From Deefgea salmonis (lineage in GTDB: Bacteria > Pseudomonadota > Gammaproteobacteria > Burkholderiales > Chitinibacteraceae): a stretch of 64,000 bases of DNA. Where the stretch lies: assembly GCF_020531905.1 (NCBI RefSeq), contig NZ_JAJAWG010000003.1, positions 248,001 through 312,000 on the forward strand, in the 5' to 3' direction. The notes under the pieces are model-generated. The model worked only from the letters and a program-made list of their open reading frames with translations, did no database searches and was not told where the DNA came from. Positions 28,997-42,350 of this stretch are shown piece after piece. The position numbers were made by a program, and so were the translations under genes. How positions within the stretch are numbered: position 1 is the first letter of the stretch; each line of letters opens with the position of its first letter.

Positions 28997-29097
28997 CTGG
29001 AATTGGGGATTGGGGATTGGGGATTGGGGATTTGGAAAAATACTTCATTCCCCATTCCCCATTCCCCATTCCCTACTCCCCATCCCCCATTCCCTAC
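28997..29097. repeat. Long G-rich/C-rich repeat array between glgC and glgA
   Basis: Plus strand: AATTGGGGATTGGGGATTGG repeated, a short AT-rich spacer, then CATTCCCCATTCCCCATTCC and TACTCCCCATCCCCCATTCC. Four or more consecutive GGGG runs on each strand make intramolecular quadruplexes possible. The glgC stop codon (TAG) lies in the right border of the array, in TAGGGAATGG on the minus strand. Confidence 0.9.
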
Positions 29098-30368
29098 AAC
29101 TTATCCAGCATATCCCGCGTCACCAAAACAACGCCGGTTTCGGTGCGGTGAAAGCGGCGTTCGTCGTCTTCGGCGTTTTCACCAATGATGGTGTTTTCGG
29201 GGATTTCACACGCACGGTCAATGATGCAGCGCCGAATGCGCGAGCCTCGGCCGATCACCACTTGCGGCAAAATCACCGTGGAATCCACGGTGCAAAATGA
29301 ATGAATTCGCACTTGCGAAAACAGCACCGAATTAATCACCAGCGAGCCCGAAACAATACAACCGCCCGAGACCAAAGAATTAAGCGTCATGCCGTGGCTG
29401 CCATTACGATCTTGCACAAACTTGGCAGGCGGCAATTGCTCTTGTAGCGTCCAGATCGGCCAATTGGTGTCATACACATCGAGTTCAGGCGTGACGGAGG
29501 CCAAATCTAAGTTAGCCGCCCAATACGCGTCCACCGTCCCCACGTCGCGCCAATACGGCTCGCCGCTGGACTCGGTCATCACGCACGACAAACTAAACGG
29601 ATGCGCAAACGCCTTGCCTTCTAAAACACTTTTGGGAATTAAATCTTTGCCAAAATCATGGCTAGAACCGGCCAGAACAATATCTTCTTCAAGTAAACGC
29701 TCTAAATAACGGGTATTAAAGATATACACCCCCATTGAGGCCAAAGAGACATTGTCATTGCCCGGCATGGCGGGTGGCGATTCGGGTTTTTCGATAAAAT
29801 CGATGATTTTTCGCGATTCATCGACGGCCATCACGCCAAATGCGCTCGCTTCGGCACGCGGCACTTCAATGCAAGCGACAGTGACTTCGGCGCCAAGCAA
29901 TACGTGGTCCACCAGCATCCGTGAGTAATCCATTTTATAAATGTGATCACCCGCCAAAATCACCACGTATTCGGAGCGATAGGTGCGCAAAATATCTAAA
30001 TTTTGATAAATCGCATCGGCGGTGCCGCGATACCAATGCGCTTCGTCAACCCGCTGCTGCGCGGGCAGCACATCAACAAATTCATTCATTTCATTGCGTA
30101 AAAAAGACCAGCCGCGCTGTAAATGACGCATTAAAGAATGCGATTTATATTGTGTAATCACCCCAATTCGGCGCACGCCCGAATTAATGCAATTGGATAA
30201 AGCAAAATCAATAATGCGAAACTTACCGCCAAAATGAACCCCAGGCTTGGCGCGATGATCGGTCAATTGCTTGAGCCGAGAACCGCGCCCGCCCGCCAAC
30301 ACCAGCGCCACCGCACGGCTAGGTAATTGACGCGCTAAAGTGGCTTTATCTATCAATTGCATTTCCAT
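29094..30368 (-). CDS. glgC: Glucose-1-phosphate adenylyltransferase
   Basis: 424 residues, typical for bacterial Glg[21 protein letters not shown] is the nucleotidyl-transfer motif with the inserted [35 protein letters not shown] and [18 protein letters not shown] are catalytic/sugar-binding blocks. It makes ADP-glucose and is the usual control point of glycogen synthesis, activated by glycolytic intermediates. GGAG lies nine bases before the ATG. The stop TAG falls exactly at the edge of the G-rich array, but the C-terminal DMLDKL seems normal in place. Confidence 0.97.
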   Translation of the reverse strand: MEMQLIDKATLARQLPSRAVALVLAGGRGSRLKQLTDHRAKPGVHFGGKFRIIDFALSNCINSGVRRIGVITQYKSHSLMRHLQRGWSFLRNEMNEFVDVLPAQQRVDEAHWYRGTADAIYQNLDILRTYRSEYVVILAGDHIYKMDYSRMLVDHVLLGAEVTVACIEVPRAEASAFGVMAVDESRKIIDFIEKPESPPAMPGNDNVSLASMGVYIFNTRYLERLLEEDIVLAGSSHDFGKDLIPKSVLEGKAFAHPFSLSCVMTESSGEPYWRDVGTVDAYWAANLDLASVTPELDVYDTNWPIWTLQEQLPPAKFVQDRNGSHGMTLNSLVSGGCIVSGSLVINSVLFSQVRIHSFCTVDSTVILPQVVIGRGSRIRRCIIDRACEIPENTIIGENAEDDERRFHRTETGVVLVTRDMLDKL

Positions 30369-30402
30369 GGGTCTTGCTCCGTGTGATTTAGGCGCTGCGA
30401 CG

Positions 30403-30436
30403 TTTTAAGTGCCGGCCGTGCCGCAGGCACTTAAAA
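30403..30436. repeat. TTTTAAGTGCC hairpin between pgm and glgC
   Basis: TTTTAAGTGCC and GGCACTTAAAA form an 11-base stem around a 12-base loop. The right side GCCGCAGGCACTTAAAA resembles the core of the GTTCAGAT-ended element at 45417 (GCCGCAGACACTTAAAA), so it may be a remnant of that family. It may weaken readthrough between the two genes. Confidence 0.65.
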
Positions 30437-30459
30437 ATCAGTCCGTAAAACGAATCTAT

Positions 30460-34149
<3,690 letters not shown>

Positions 34150-34156
<7 letters not shown>

Positions 34157-36342
34157 GCAGTTTCACTCCAGCGTAAATACAGCGTTGCTAATGGGGGTAT
34201 CGTCATGCAGATAGAATCTACTCTGCCATGCGCTGAAATACCCTCACTTAAGAGCAGAACATTCCCCAGATTACTGCCACCATAAAAATAGGAATCGCTA
34301 TTGAGTATTTCTTGGTAAAAACCCGCCTTGGGCACGCCAAGACGATAACCATGTCTGGGCACTGGCGTGAAATTACTCACCACCACCACAAATTCATCGG
34401 CCACGTCGCCGTGGCGAATAAAACTAAAAATCGACTGTTCGCCCTCATCATGCGCAATCCACTCAAAGCCGCGCGGTGCAAAATCGAGCTGATACAGCGC
34501 GGCTTGCTGGCGGTAAGTGTGGTTTAAATCCTTCACCAATTGCTGCACACCCCGATGATGGCCGTGTTCGGCGTCGAGTAAATGCCAATCCAAACTGGTT
34601 TCGTGTTGCCACTCGGCCACTTGCGCCAGCTCGCAGCCCATAAACAGTAATTTTTTGCCCGGATGGCCCCACATAAAGGCGTAATACGCGCGCAAATTGG
34701 CAAATTTTTGCCAATCATCCCCGGGCATTTTGCTCAATAGCGAGCCCTTACCATGCACCACTTCGTCGTGCGATAAAGGCAATACAAAATTTTCTGAAAA
34801 AGCGTACACCAAGCCAAAAGTCATTTTGTGGTGATGATATTGACGGTTAATTGGGTCTTCTTGCATGTACGACAGCGTGTCGTTCATCCAACCCATATTC
34901 CATTTGTAATGAAAACCCAAACCGCCCATCGCTGGCGGGCGCGATACCGCAGGAAATGACGTTGATTCCTCGGCCAAAGTCACGGCTGATGGCCGCTCAA
35001 CGCCAACGACTTCATTCATCCGGCGGATAAAATCAATCGCTTCAAGGTTTTCTCGGCCACCAAATTGATTGGGAATCCATTCACCGTCTTTGCGCGAATA
35101 ATCGCGGTACAGCATTGAGGCCACCGCATCCACCCGCAGCCCATCAATGCCATAGCGTTCCAGCCAATACAGCGCATTGCCAATCAAGAAATTACGTACT
35201 TCATTGCGGCCAAAATTGTAAATCAGCGTATTCCAATCGGGATGAAAGCCCTCACGCGGATCGCTGTGCTCGTACAAAGGCGTGCCATCAAATTGCGCCA
35301 AACCATGCCGATCCGCCGGAAAATGCCCCGGCACCCAATCTAAAATCACCCCAATGCCAGCGGCTTGGAATGTGGCCACCATAAAGCGAAAATCATCAGG
35401 GGTACCATATCGGGAGGTTGGCGCATAAAGACCTAGCGGCTGATACCCCCATGAACCATCAAATGGATGCTCGCTAATCGGCAATAGTTCAATATGGGTA
35501 AAGCCCATATCGAGCACATAGGCGAGTAATTCGGTTGCCAATTCGCGATAAGTCAGCCAGCGATTGTTGTCTTCAGGGCGTCGCCGCCAAGAGCCCAAAT
35601 GCACTTCATAAATCGAGATCGGAGCGTTGAGTGCATTGGCCGCCTTGCGGCTTGCCGTACCTTCAATCCATGCCGGTAATTGCGCCACTCGCGACGCTGT
35701 AGCTGGGCGTAATTCCGCCGAAAAAGCATACGGGTCGGCCTTACATTCAACCTGACCTTGTTGATCGATAATTTGATATTTGTAGGCTTGGCCGACTTCC
35801 ACCTGCGGCAAGAAAATCTCCCATACGCCGCATTCTTTGCGTAAGCGCATGGCATGGCGCCGACCATCCCAGCAATTAAAATCGCCAACCACCGCCACCC
35901 GCCGCGCGTTGGGGGCCCACACCGCAAAACTCACGCCAGCAACGCCGTCTTGAGTACAACAATGCGTTCCCAATCGCTCGTAAGGACGTAATTGATTGCC
36001 TTCGGCCAATAACCATAAATCCATCTCACCCAAAATCGGCGCAAAGCGGTATGGATCGTCAATATCAACGGTCTTATCTTGCCATTGCACGCGTAATTGA
36101 TACGCAAAGCAATGCACCCGGCGTGGCACCACCACGGCAAAAAAACCACGCTCATCGATACAATCAAAATCCGCTAGCTTTTTACCGGTTTTGCTTTCAA
36201 TTAAACTACAGTGCCTCGCCGTAGGTAGCCAGGCTCGCACTTGCACTGTGTTGTCAACGATATGCATACCCAAGAAAGAAAATGGGTCCGCTTCCTGACC
36301 AGAACAAACGGCGGCAACGCGGGCTAAATCAACTGAAATCAT
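34150..36342 (-). CDS. glgB: 1,4-alpha-glucan branching enzyme
   Basis: 730 residues from the ATG at 36342 ([15 protein letters not shown]); GAGGTTTCG precedes it. A TTG ten codons upstream is not supported. Domain order is the long N1 and CBM48 modules, then a GH13 catalytic barrel: [40 protein letters not shown] (nucleophile Asp), [11 protein letters not shown] (acid Glu) and [16 protein letters not shown] (Asp). It creates alpha-1,6 branches. First gene of the glg operon, divergent from the alpha-glucosidase gene; CTAACTGCTGAGTTAG near 36401 is a small palindrome in the shared upstream region. Confidence 0.97.
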
Positions 36343-36508
36343 CGAAACCTCGATCGGCGGTAGCTTGCGCAATGATTGTTTATAGTCAAACCTAAGACTA
36401 ACTGCTGAGTTAGCAGGGCTTATCGATCTTATGTGTTTGCAATGAACTTACGCAAGACGAAATGAAGCGGCGTTCTATATTGCCGACACACAGTAAGGAA
36501 TATCAACC

Positions 36509-38137
36509 ATGAAAAAGTCCGATTGGTGGCGCGGTGCAGTCATTTATCAAATCTACCCACGCAGCTTTATGGATAGCAATAATGACGGAGTTGGTGATTT
36601 GCGCGGTATTTTGCAGCGTTTACCTTATTTGCAATCGCTTAATGTTAATGCCTTGTGGATTTCGCCATTTTTTAAATCGCCAATGGCCGATTTTGGCTAC
36701 GATGTCAGCGATTATTGTGCGGTCGACCCGCTGTTTGGCGACTTGACCGATTTTGATGCGCTGATTCAAGCAGCGCACAAAGCCAAACTCAAAATCATCA
36801 TCGACCAAGTGCTATCGCATACGTCTGATCAGCACGAATGGTTTATTGAGAGCCGCAGTTCACGAAACAATGCCAAAGCCGATTGGTATGTTTGGGCTGA
36901 TCCACAACCGGACGGCACGCCGCCGAATAATTGGTTGTCGGTGTTTGGTGGCAGCGCTTGGCAATGGGATGCGCGCCGCTGCCAATATTATTTGCACAAT
37001 TTTTTAAGCAGCCAGCCGGATTTAAATTTCCATTGCAAAGCGGTGCAAAAAGCGCTGCTCGCTGAGCTGGAATTTTGGTTGCTACGCGGCGTAGATGGCT
37101 TTCGATTTGATGCGTGTATTTTTCATTTTCATGATGCGCTATTGCGCAACAATCCACCGGCGCTGGTCGCCGACACCACCAGCGTTGCGGCGAGCAATCC
37201 TTATGGCATGCAGCAGCATTTATACGATAAATCGCAGCCCGAAAATTTGGCCTTTTTAAAAAAAATCCGTAAACGACTCAATCGCTATCGCGCCACCAGC
37301 ATTGGTGAAATTGGCGACGATGATTCACCGAAACGCATTGCTGAATATACCGAGGGCGGTGACAAATTCCATCAAGCGTATAGCTTTGATTTACTCACCG
37401 AAACCTTTAGTGCCGCGCATATTCGCCAGCGCGTAGAAATCATGGAAAGCCAATTTGCCGCACTGGCCAACCCCGGCTGGACGTGTTGGTCGCTGGGCAA
37501 TCACGATGTACCCCGCGTTGCCACGCGCTGGGGCAAAGGCCGCGGCGGCGCGCCCTTTTCTAAGCTAATGATTGCCTTGCAAGGCAGCTTGCGTGGTTCG
37601 GTGTGCTTATATCAAGGCGACGAGCTGGGTCTACCCGAGGCCGACATCCCATTTGAATTATTGCAAGACCCATATGGCAAAACATTCTGGCCCGAATTTA
37701 AAGGCCGCGATGGTTGCCGCACGCCCATGCCGTGGCAAATAGACGCGCCTTTTGCTGGCTTTAGCGGCACCACGCCGTGGTTGCCGATCTCGTCAGAGCA
37801 GCAAGCACTCAGTGTTAATGTGCAAGATAAACCGCGTGACTCGATATTAAACTTCACTCGGCGGTTTTTCGCTTGGCGACGGAAAAATCGATTATTAGTA
37901 CTCGGCGACATCACCTTTTTGGCCGCGCCTGAACCGATTTTGCTGTTTGAGCGCAGCGGCAATGGCGAAAAAATGTTAATCGCGTTTAACCTCAGCAAGG
38001 ACGAGCACCGCATCAAACTGCCCAAACAATGGCAAAACATCGCCACCATGGATGGCCACGGTTTAATGGGCGGCGCCATCGTCAAGCAGCAGATTGTGCT
38101 ACAAGCTTGGGGCGGTTATTTCGGCAAAGTTGAATAA
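36509..38137 (+). CDS. GH13 alpha-glucosidase
   Basis: 542 residues with no signal peptide, so cytoplasmic. The start WWRGAVIYQIYPRSFMDSN is diagnostic for the GH13 oligo-1,6/alpha-glucosidase group. Catalytic residues lie in VDGFRFDACIFHFHD (Asp), RATSIGEIGDDDS (Glu) and WSLGNHDVPRVATR (Asp). The QxY-like GDVG loop is replaced by GVGDLRGILQRLPYLQSL. It likely hydrolyses maltose or short alpha-glucans made by GlgX or GlgP activity. AAGGA is about nine bases before the ATG. Linkage preference (1,4 or 1,6) cannot be settled from sequence. Confidence 0.9.
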   Translation: MKKSDWWRGAVIYQIYPRSFMDSNNDGVGDLRGILQRLPYLQSLNVNALWISPFFKSPMADFGYDVSDYCAVDPLFGDLTDFDALIQAAHKAKLKIIIDQVLSHTSDQHEWFIESRSSRNNAKADWYVWADPQPDGTPPNNWLSVFGGSAWQWDARRCQYYLHNFLSSQPDLNFHCKAVQKALLAELEFWLLRGVDGFRFDACIFHFHDALLRNNPPALVADTTSVAASNPYGMQQHLYDKSQPENLAFLKKIRKRLNRYRATSIGEIGDDDSPKRIAEYTEGGDKFHQAYSFDLLTETFSAAHIRQRVEIMESQFAALANPGWTCWSLGNHDVPRVATRWGKGRGGAPFSKLMIALQGSLRGSVCLYQGDELGLPEADIPFELLQDPYGKTFWPEFKGRDGCRTPMPWQIDAPFAGFSGTTPWLPISSEQQALSVNVQDKPRDSILNFTRRFFAWRRKNRLLVLGDITFLAAPEPILLFERSGNGEKMLIAFNLSKDEHRIKLPKQWQNIATMDGHGLMGGAIVKQQIVLQAWGGYFGKVE

Positions 38138-38151
38138 GACGATCGTTTGCC

Positions 38152-38203
38152 GATTTGGTGTTGATGCAGTGCCACTCGCACTTAAAACCATCCACACCAA
38201 ATC
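38152..38203. repeat. GTTCAGAT-family element, short decayed copy
   Basis: Inverted ends GATTTGGTGTTGATG and CATCCACACCAAATC, 52 bases, with the core GCAGTGCCACTCGCACTTAA. The arrangement parallels the 62-base element at 45417-45478 (GATGCCGAGCCGCAGACACT and TAAAATCATCAAC), including the CACTTAAAA word. It is directly after the alpha-glucosidase gene and may work as an end hairpin. Confidence 0.7.
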
Positions 38204-38225
38204 AGCACTGAAGCTACAAAGTATG

Positions 38226-38271
38226 TGTATATGCTGGTAGCTGCCATTAAATAATAGCTAGCGGCATATAC
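38226..38271. repeat. GGTATAT-type short hairpin
   Basis: GTATATGCTGGTAGCT and AGCTAGCGGCATATAC pair around a loop of about 13 bases. It is one of four such hairpins in the window (also 43027, 45495 and 51500), all in gaps. Confidence 0.7.
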
Positions 38272-38527
38272 CATCGAAAATACACAGATTACGGATTCAT
38301 CCAACTCCAAATCACAAGTCACACTGCTACTTCATTCAATGTCGCTCAATCTCAAGTCACCAAGCTCAAGCCGTGCCGCATTAAAAACTCAATCCCGCAT
38401 CCAGCCGTGCCCTACTCAACAAAGCAACAATCGACAGCGATTGGCAATAAGGGCTGTAGAGCACTCGCTGTAGGGTATAAAACCGAGTAAAATAGTCAGC
38501 TTTTCAGCTCCCATTGAAATCAATCCC
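38272..38527. other. Intergenic remainder upstream of cysE
   Basis: No supported gene. The last 60 bases carry GAGTAAAATAGTCAG, which could belong to the cysE promoter region, and there is no obvious terminator. Nothing else was recognised. Confidence 0.4.
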
Positions 38528-39286
38528 ATGCTTGAGCGTTTGCGTGAAAATATCCGCGTGGTTTTTGACCGCGATCCTGCTGCCCGTTCAACACTCGAAG
38601 TGATTACGTGTTACCCGGGATTTCATGCGCTCACTTTGCATTTAATCGCCAATAACTTATGGCGTCGCGATTGGAAACTGCTTGGGCGTATCATCTCGCA
38701 CACTTCGCGTTTTTTGACTGGCATCGAGATCCATCCGGGCGCAACCATTGGCCGTCGGGTCTTTATCGATCATGGCATGGGTATGGTGATTGGCGAGCAC
38801 GCCATCATTGGCGACGATTGCTCGCTCTACCACGGAATTACTTTGGGCGGCTTAGGGCTGGCATCCAAACCCGGTAAGCGCCACCCGACGCTCGGTAAAG
38901 GCGTGGTGATTGGCGCTGGCGCTAAAATCATTGGCCCGATTGACATCGGCGACGATGCCAAAATCGGCCCCAATGCGGTGGTGATTAAAGACGTGCCAGC
39001 GGGCGCGACGATGGTGGCCAATTTAGCGCGCATGGTCGACAAATCGCTCGATCAACAACGCGCCGAAAAAGCCGAGCAATTGGGCTTTTCAGCTTACGGT
39101 GTGGGCAGTGATATGAATGATCCGATGGTGAAAGCGATTCATGCGCTACTGGATCATTCGGTCACCACCGATCAACGCCTAGAAATGGTGCTACAGCGCT
39201 TAGAACAACTCGGCGTAGACTGCAGCCAAGAAAGAGCCAGCGTAGATCAATTTGACCCCAAACATCTGAATGAAATCGTCGATTAA
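38528..39286 (+). CDS. cysE: Serine O-acetyltransferase
   Basis: 252 residues. N-terminal alpha domain [20 protein letters not shown] and then a left-handed beta-helix: [34 protein letters not shown] and HGITLGGLG, with the catalytic His in [10 protein letters not shown]. It makes O-acetylserine, the acceptor for sulfide in cysteine synthesis. It is the shorter CysE type. It lies directly upstream of iscR, a common arrangement in Betaproteobacteria, which couples cysteine supply with cysteine-dependent Fe-S assembly. No strong Shine-Dalgarno sequence is visible; the start chosen is the first ATG of the conserved N-terminus. Confidence 0.95.
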   Translation: MLERLRENIRVVFDRDPAARSTLEVITCYPGFHALTLHLIANNLWRRDWKLLGRIISHTSRFLTGIEIHPGATIGRRVFIDHGMGMVIGEHAIIGDDCSLYHGITLGGLGLASKPGKRHPTLGKGVVIGAGAKIIGPIDIGDDAKIGPNAVVIKDVPAGATMVANLARMVDKSLDQQRAEKAEQLGFSAYGVGSDMNDPMVKAIHALLDHSVTTDQRLEMVLQRLEQLGVDCSQERASVDQFDPKHLNEIVD

Positions 39287-39400
39287 AATACCGATTAGGT
39301 GGTTCGGATTGTGCGCAAAAACGCCGCCAAATCGCATTTTTTAAGTGAAATCAAAGGCCTGTCGCCGAGCAATAATACGCCCTCGAAAGTCAAGCTTAAT

Positions 39401-39444
39401 CCCGACTAATTTAGTCGGGCTTTTACTTGACTAAAATAGTCGGG
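39401..39444 (+). promoter_or_regulatory. Two IscR-like palindromes and iscR promoter
   Basis: CCCGACTAATTTAGTCGGG at 39401-39419 is a perfect palindrome, and TTGACTAAAATAGTCGGG at 39427-39444 has the same GACT(A/T)5AGTC core. Both fit the type 1 IscR site seen in front of isc operons. The second also contains a TTGACT -35 hexamer, with TACCAT about 18 bases on as a possible -10. The first palindrome is followed by CTTTTA and might also help end cysE transcription. Two sites suggest autoregulation by Fe-S-loaded IscR. Confidence 0.8.
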
Positions 39445-39486
39445 ATTTGATACCATCAAAACAAGATAAATCAGCAGAGAAACCTC

Positions 39487-39963
39487 ATGCGCTTGACCAC
39501 CAAAGGCCGCTTCGCCGTTACCGCGATGCTTGATCTGGCACTACGCCAAGCCGGTGGTCCCGTTACGCTTGCTGGAATTAGCGAGCGGCAACATATCTCA
39601 CTGTCTTATTTAGAACAATTATTCGGTAAATTACGTCGCCGCGAATTGGTTGAAAGCGTGCGCGGCCCAGGCGGCGGTTATTGCCTTGCTCGGCCCGCAG
39701 CCAAAATCAATGTCGCCGAAATCATTCAGGCGGTGGACGAGCCGATCGACGCTACGCAATGCGGCGGCAAAGAAAACTGTCGTGACGAAGGCCGCTGTAT
39801 GACCCACGATTTGTGGAGCGATTTAAGCAGCACCATTTTTGATTATTTATCTGGGATTACCTTGGGTGATTTAATCGATAAACAAAACAATAAATTAAAG
39901 CGCTGCAGTGATAAAACCGGTGTTTTACAAGACAAGCGCGCCAGCAATACCGCTAGCCACTGA
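39487..39963 (+). CDS. iscR: Fe-S cluster assembly transcriptional regulator
   Basis: 158 residues. An Rrf2-type winged helix ([53 protein letters not shown]) is followed by the 2Fe-2S site with Cys92, Cys98, Cys104 and His107 ([20 protein letters not shown]). These are the same ligands as in E. coli. With a cluster, IscR binds type 1 sites and represses the isc operon; two such sites stand just upstream. The C-terminus is unremarkable. Confidence 0.97.
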   Translation: MRLTTKGRFAVTAMLDLALRQAGGPVTLAGISERQHISLSYLEQLFGKLRRRELVESVRGPGGGYCLARPAAKINVAEIIQAVDEPIDATQCGGKENCRDEGRCMTHDLWSDLSSTIFDYLSGITLGDLIDKQNNKLKRCSDKTGVLQDKRASNTASH

Positions 39964-40019
39964 GCGGCAAATGACTACACGGGGCCAACCCCATCGATTT
40001 TGAAATTGGAGCAAGACCT

Positions 40020-41234
40020 ATGAATCTGTCACATCCGATCTATCTTGATTACTCGGCGACAACGCCAGTTGATCCACGCGTTGCGGCCAAGATGATTCCT
40101 TATCTAACCGAAATGTTTGGCAACCCAGCAAGTCGCTCGCATCCCTTTGGCTGGGAAGCTGAAGCGGCTGTCGAAGAAGCGCGGGAACAAGTAGCGGCTT
40201 TGGTTAATTGCGACCCCAAAGAAATCGTTTGGACTTCGGGTGCGACAGAATCAATTAACTTGGCACTCAAAGGTGCGGCGCACTTTTATAAAGCCAAGGG
40301 TCAACACATCATCACAGTAAAAACCGAGCACAAAGCCACGCTAGACACCGTGCGTGAACTTGAGCGCGAAGGTTTTGAAGCGACTTACCTCGATGTGCAA
40401 GACAATGGTCTACTCGATTTAGAAGCGCTCAAAGCCGCGATCCGCCCTGATACGATTTTGATTTCGGTGATGTCAGTCAATAACGAAATCGGCGTGATTC
40501 AAGACATTGCAGCGATCGGTGAAATCTGCCGCGAACGTGGCATCGTTTTTCATGTTGATAGCGCCCAAGCCACCGGCAAAATCGACCTTGATTTGTCGAG
40601 CTTAAAAGTCGATTTGATGAGTTTTTCAGCACATAAAACCTACGGCCCGAAAGGCATGGGTGCACTGTATGTACGCCGTAAACCGCGCATTCGCCTAGAA
40701 GCGCAAATGCACGGTGGCGGCCATGAGCGTGGTTTCCGTTCAGGCACCTTAGCAACGCATCAAATCGTCGGCATGGGTGAAGCGTTCCGCATTGCCCGGG
40801 AAGACATGGCTGAAGAAAATAAACGCATCGGCGCACTGCGTGATCGTTTGTGGAATGGCCTCAAGGAAATCGAAGAAACGCATTTAAACGGCGATATGGC
40901 GCAACGTGTTCCGCATAACTTGAACGTGAGTTTCAATTATGTCGAAGGCGAATCGCTGATTATGGCGCTCAAAGATTTGGCAGTATCATCCGGCTCGGCC
41001 TGTACTTCTGCTTCGCTAGAGCCATCGTACGTCTTGCGCGCCTTGGGCCGCTCGGACGAATTGGCACACAGCTCGATTCGTTTCACCATTGGCCGCTTTA
41101 CCACTGAAGCTGAAATCGACTTTGCGATTGAATTGATCAAGGGCAAGATCGACAAGCTGCGTGCCTTGTCGCCATTGTGGGATATGTATAAAGAAGGCAT
41201 CGATATCAGTACCATCGAATGGGCGGCGCATTAA
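40020..41234 (+). CDS. iscS: Cysteine desulfurase
   Basis: 404 residues. [20 protein letters not shown] begins the protein, PLP is held by the lysine in [15 protein letters not shown] and the persulfide cysteine lies in the loop [20 protein letters not shown] near residue 328. It takes sulfur from cysteine and delivers it to IscU, and to thiolation enzymes. GGAGCAAGACCT is in front of the ATG. Second gene of the isc operon; the 190 bases between its stop and iscU carry a G-rich repeat. Confidence 0.98.
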   Translation: MNLSHPIYLDYSATTPVDPRVAAKMIPYLTEMFGNPASRSHPFGWEAEAAVEEAREQVAALVNCDPKEIVWTSGATESINLALKGAAHFYKAKGQHIITVKTEHKATLDTVRELEREGFEATYLDVQDNGLLDLEALKAAIRPDTILISVMSVNNEIGVIQDIAAIGEICRERGIVFHVDSAQATGKIDLDLSSLKVDLMSFSAHKTYGPKGMGALYVRRKPRIRLEAQMHGGGHERGFRSGTLATHQIVGMGEAFRIAREDMAEENKRIGALRDRLWNGLKEIEETHLNGDMAQRVPHNLNVSFNYVEGESLIMALKDLAVSSGSACTSASLEPSYVLRALGRSDELAHSSIRFTIGRFTTEAEIDFAIELIKGKIDKLRALSPLWDMYKEGIDISTIEWAAH

Positions 41235-41239
41235 CACAG

Positions 41240-41408
41240 AGAATAGGGATTAGGGAATGGTCAAGCGCATTCATTGCATACCTTTCCTGTCCTTTCCAAT
41301 TGAATCCAAGAATTAAGTTCAAGAGTGGGATCAAAGATCGGGCGTCAGGGATTTGAAGCAAGAAGCCAACAGGCTTGAGCAATCCCCAATTCCCAATCCC
41401 CAATCCCT
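41240..41408. repeat. G-rich repeat arms between iscS and iscU
   Basis: Left arm GAATAGGGATTAGGGAATGG at 41240-41260 and right arm AATCCCCAATTCCCAATCCC with CAATCCC at about 41380-41408, in opposite polarity. About 120 bases separate the arms. The right arm ends nine bases before the iscU leader GGAGAAGAAA. Confidence 0.82.
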
Positions 41409-41426
41409 CTCCGTCAGGAGAAGAAA

Positions 41427-41807
41427 ATGGCATATAGCGAACAAGTACTCGATCATTACGAAAATCCACGCAATGTGGGCGCTTTTGAAAAAGGTGACGA
41501 CACCGTCGGTACCGGTATGGTCGGCGCGCCTGCGTGTGGCGATGTGATGAAATTGCAGATCAAAGTCGGTGCCGATGGCCTGATTGAAGACGCAAAATTC
41601 AAAACCTACGGCTGTGGCTCAGCCATTGCATCGTCGTCGCTGGTGACTGAATGGGTTAAAGGCAAAACGCTAGATCAAGCCTTGGCGATTAAAAACACCC
41701 ATATCGCTGAAGAACTGGCTTTACCACCGGTTAAAATTCACTGCTCAATCTTGGCAGAAGACGCGATTAAAGCAGCGGTTGAAGATTACAAGCAAAAACA
41801 TCTGTGA
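41427..41807 (+). CDS. iscU: Fe-S cluster scaffold protein
   Basis: 126 residues, essentially the family length. The three ligand cysteines are Cys37 (GAPACGDV), Cys63 (TYGCGSAIASSS) and Cys106 (KIHCSILAED), and the LPPVK motif recognised by HscA is at residues 99-103. A histidine precedes the third cysteine. IscU builds clusters from IscS sulfur and iron and hands them on with HscA/HscB help. Its ribosome-binding site (AGGAGAAG) is intact just after the C-rich arm of the repeat. Confidence 0.98.
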   Translation: MAYSEQVLDHYENPRNVGAFEKGDDTVGTGMVGAPACGDVMKLQIKVGADGLIEDAKFKTYGCGSAIASSSLVTEWVKGKTLDQALAIKNTHIAEELALPPVKIHCSILAEDAIKAAVEDYKQKHL

Positions 41808-41868
41808 GTTGAGAGTAAGGATTGGGGAGTAACAACCACTCCCCAATCACAACTCCTCACTCCCTACA
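41806..41868. repeat. G-rich repeat hairpin between iscU and iscA
   Basis: GATTGGGGAGT and ACTCCCCAATC make a perfect 11-base stem with an AACAACC loop, followed by CTCCTCACTCCCTACATGG. This is the compact form of the dispersed family. The iscA ribosome-binding site is GGAG at 41870. Confidence 0.85.
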
Positions 41869-41878
41869 TGGAGCAGAC

Positions 41879-42202
41879 ATGGCACTGACATTGAGCGAAG
41901 CGGCTGCAAATCACGTCGCAAACTTTATTAAAAAACGCGGTAAAGGCCTTGGCATTCGTCTGGCAGTCAAAACCTCGGGCTGTTCAGGCATGGCGTACAA
42001 GCTCGAATTTGTTGACGCTGCAAGCGATACCGATTTGGTCTTTGAAAGCCATGGCGCCAAAATTTATACCGATGCCAAATCACTCGCTTATCTAGACGGC
42101 ACTGAATTGGATTACACCAAGGAAGGACTGAACGAAGGGTTTAAATTTAATAATCCCAACGTTAAAAACGAATGCGGCTGTGGCGAAAGCTTTGGTGTGT
42201 AA
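41879..42202 (+). CDS. iscA: Iron-sulfur cluster assembly protein (A-type)
   Basis: 107 residues from [20 protein letters not shown] at 41879; a longer frame upstream only reads the repeat and is rejected. GGAGCAGAC gives the ribosome-binding site. The conserved cysteines are Cys35 ([13 protein letters not shown]), Cys99 and Cys101 ([11 protein letters not shown]). IscA-type proteins carry or deliver clusters, especially for 4Fe-4S proteins such as ThiC. Its position between iscU and hscB follows the standard operon order. Confidence 0.96.
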   Translation: MALTLSEAAANHVANFIKKRGKGLGIRLAVKTSGCSGMAYKLEFVDAASDTDLVFESHGAKIYTDAKSLAYLDGTELDYTKEGLNEGFKFNNPNVKNECGCGESFGV

Positions 42203-42212
42203 GCGAAGTACA

Positions 42213-42350
42213 GTGAATGGGGACTGGAGAATGGGGAATGATCAGTATTTGTACTGTCGACTTAGAACTCTCTCCCGTCCTTTTTAATATCAATGTGTCA
42301 GCAAAAAAGTATGTTTTTGCTATTCCCTATTCCCCACTCACCCCATCCCC
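42213..42350. repeat. G-rich repeat arms between iscA and hscB
   Basis: Left arm GTGAATGGGGACTGGAGAAT and GGGGAATG (to 42240), right arm TATTCCCTATTCCCCACTCA with CCCCATCCCC directly before the hscB ATG. The ribosome-binding region of hscB is thus C-rich repeat DNA, with no purine-rich Shine-Dalgarno sequence. Confidence 0.82.

Noticed and set aside
28997-29097. CRISPR array
   Set aside because: The unit is a 7-base, G-rich, contiguous repeat with no unique spacers, and no cas gene is near.
41822-41878. N-terminal extension of iscA
   Set aside because: It would translate the G-rich repeat; the A-type family begins at MALTLSE, which has its own Shine-Dalgarno sequence.
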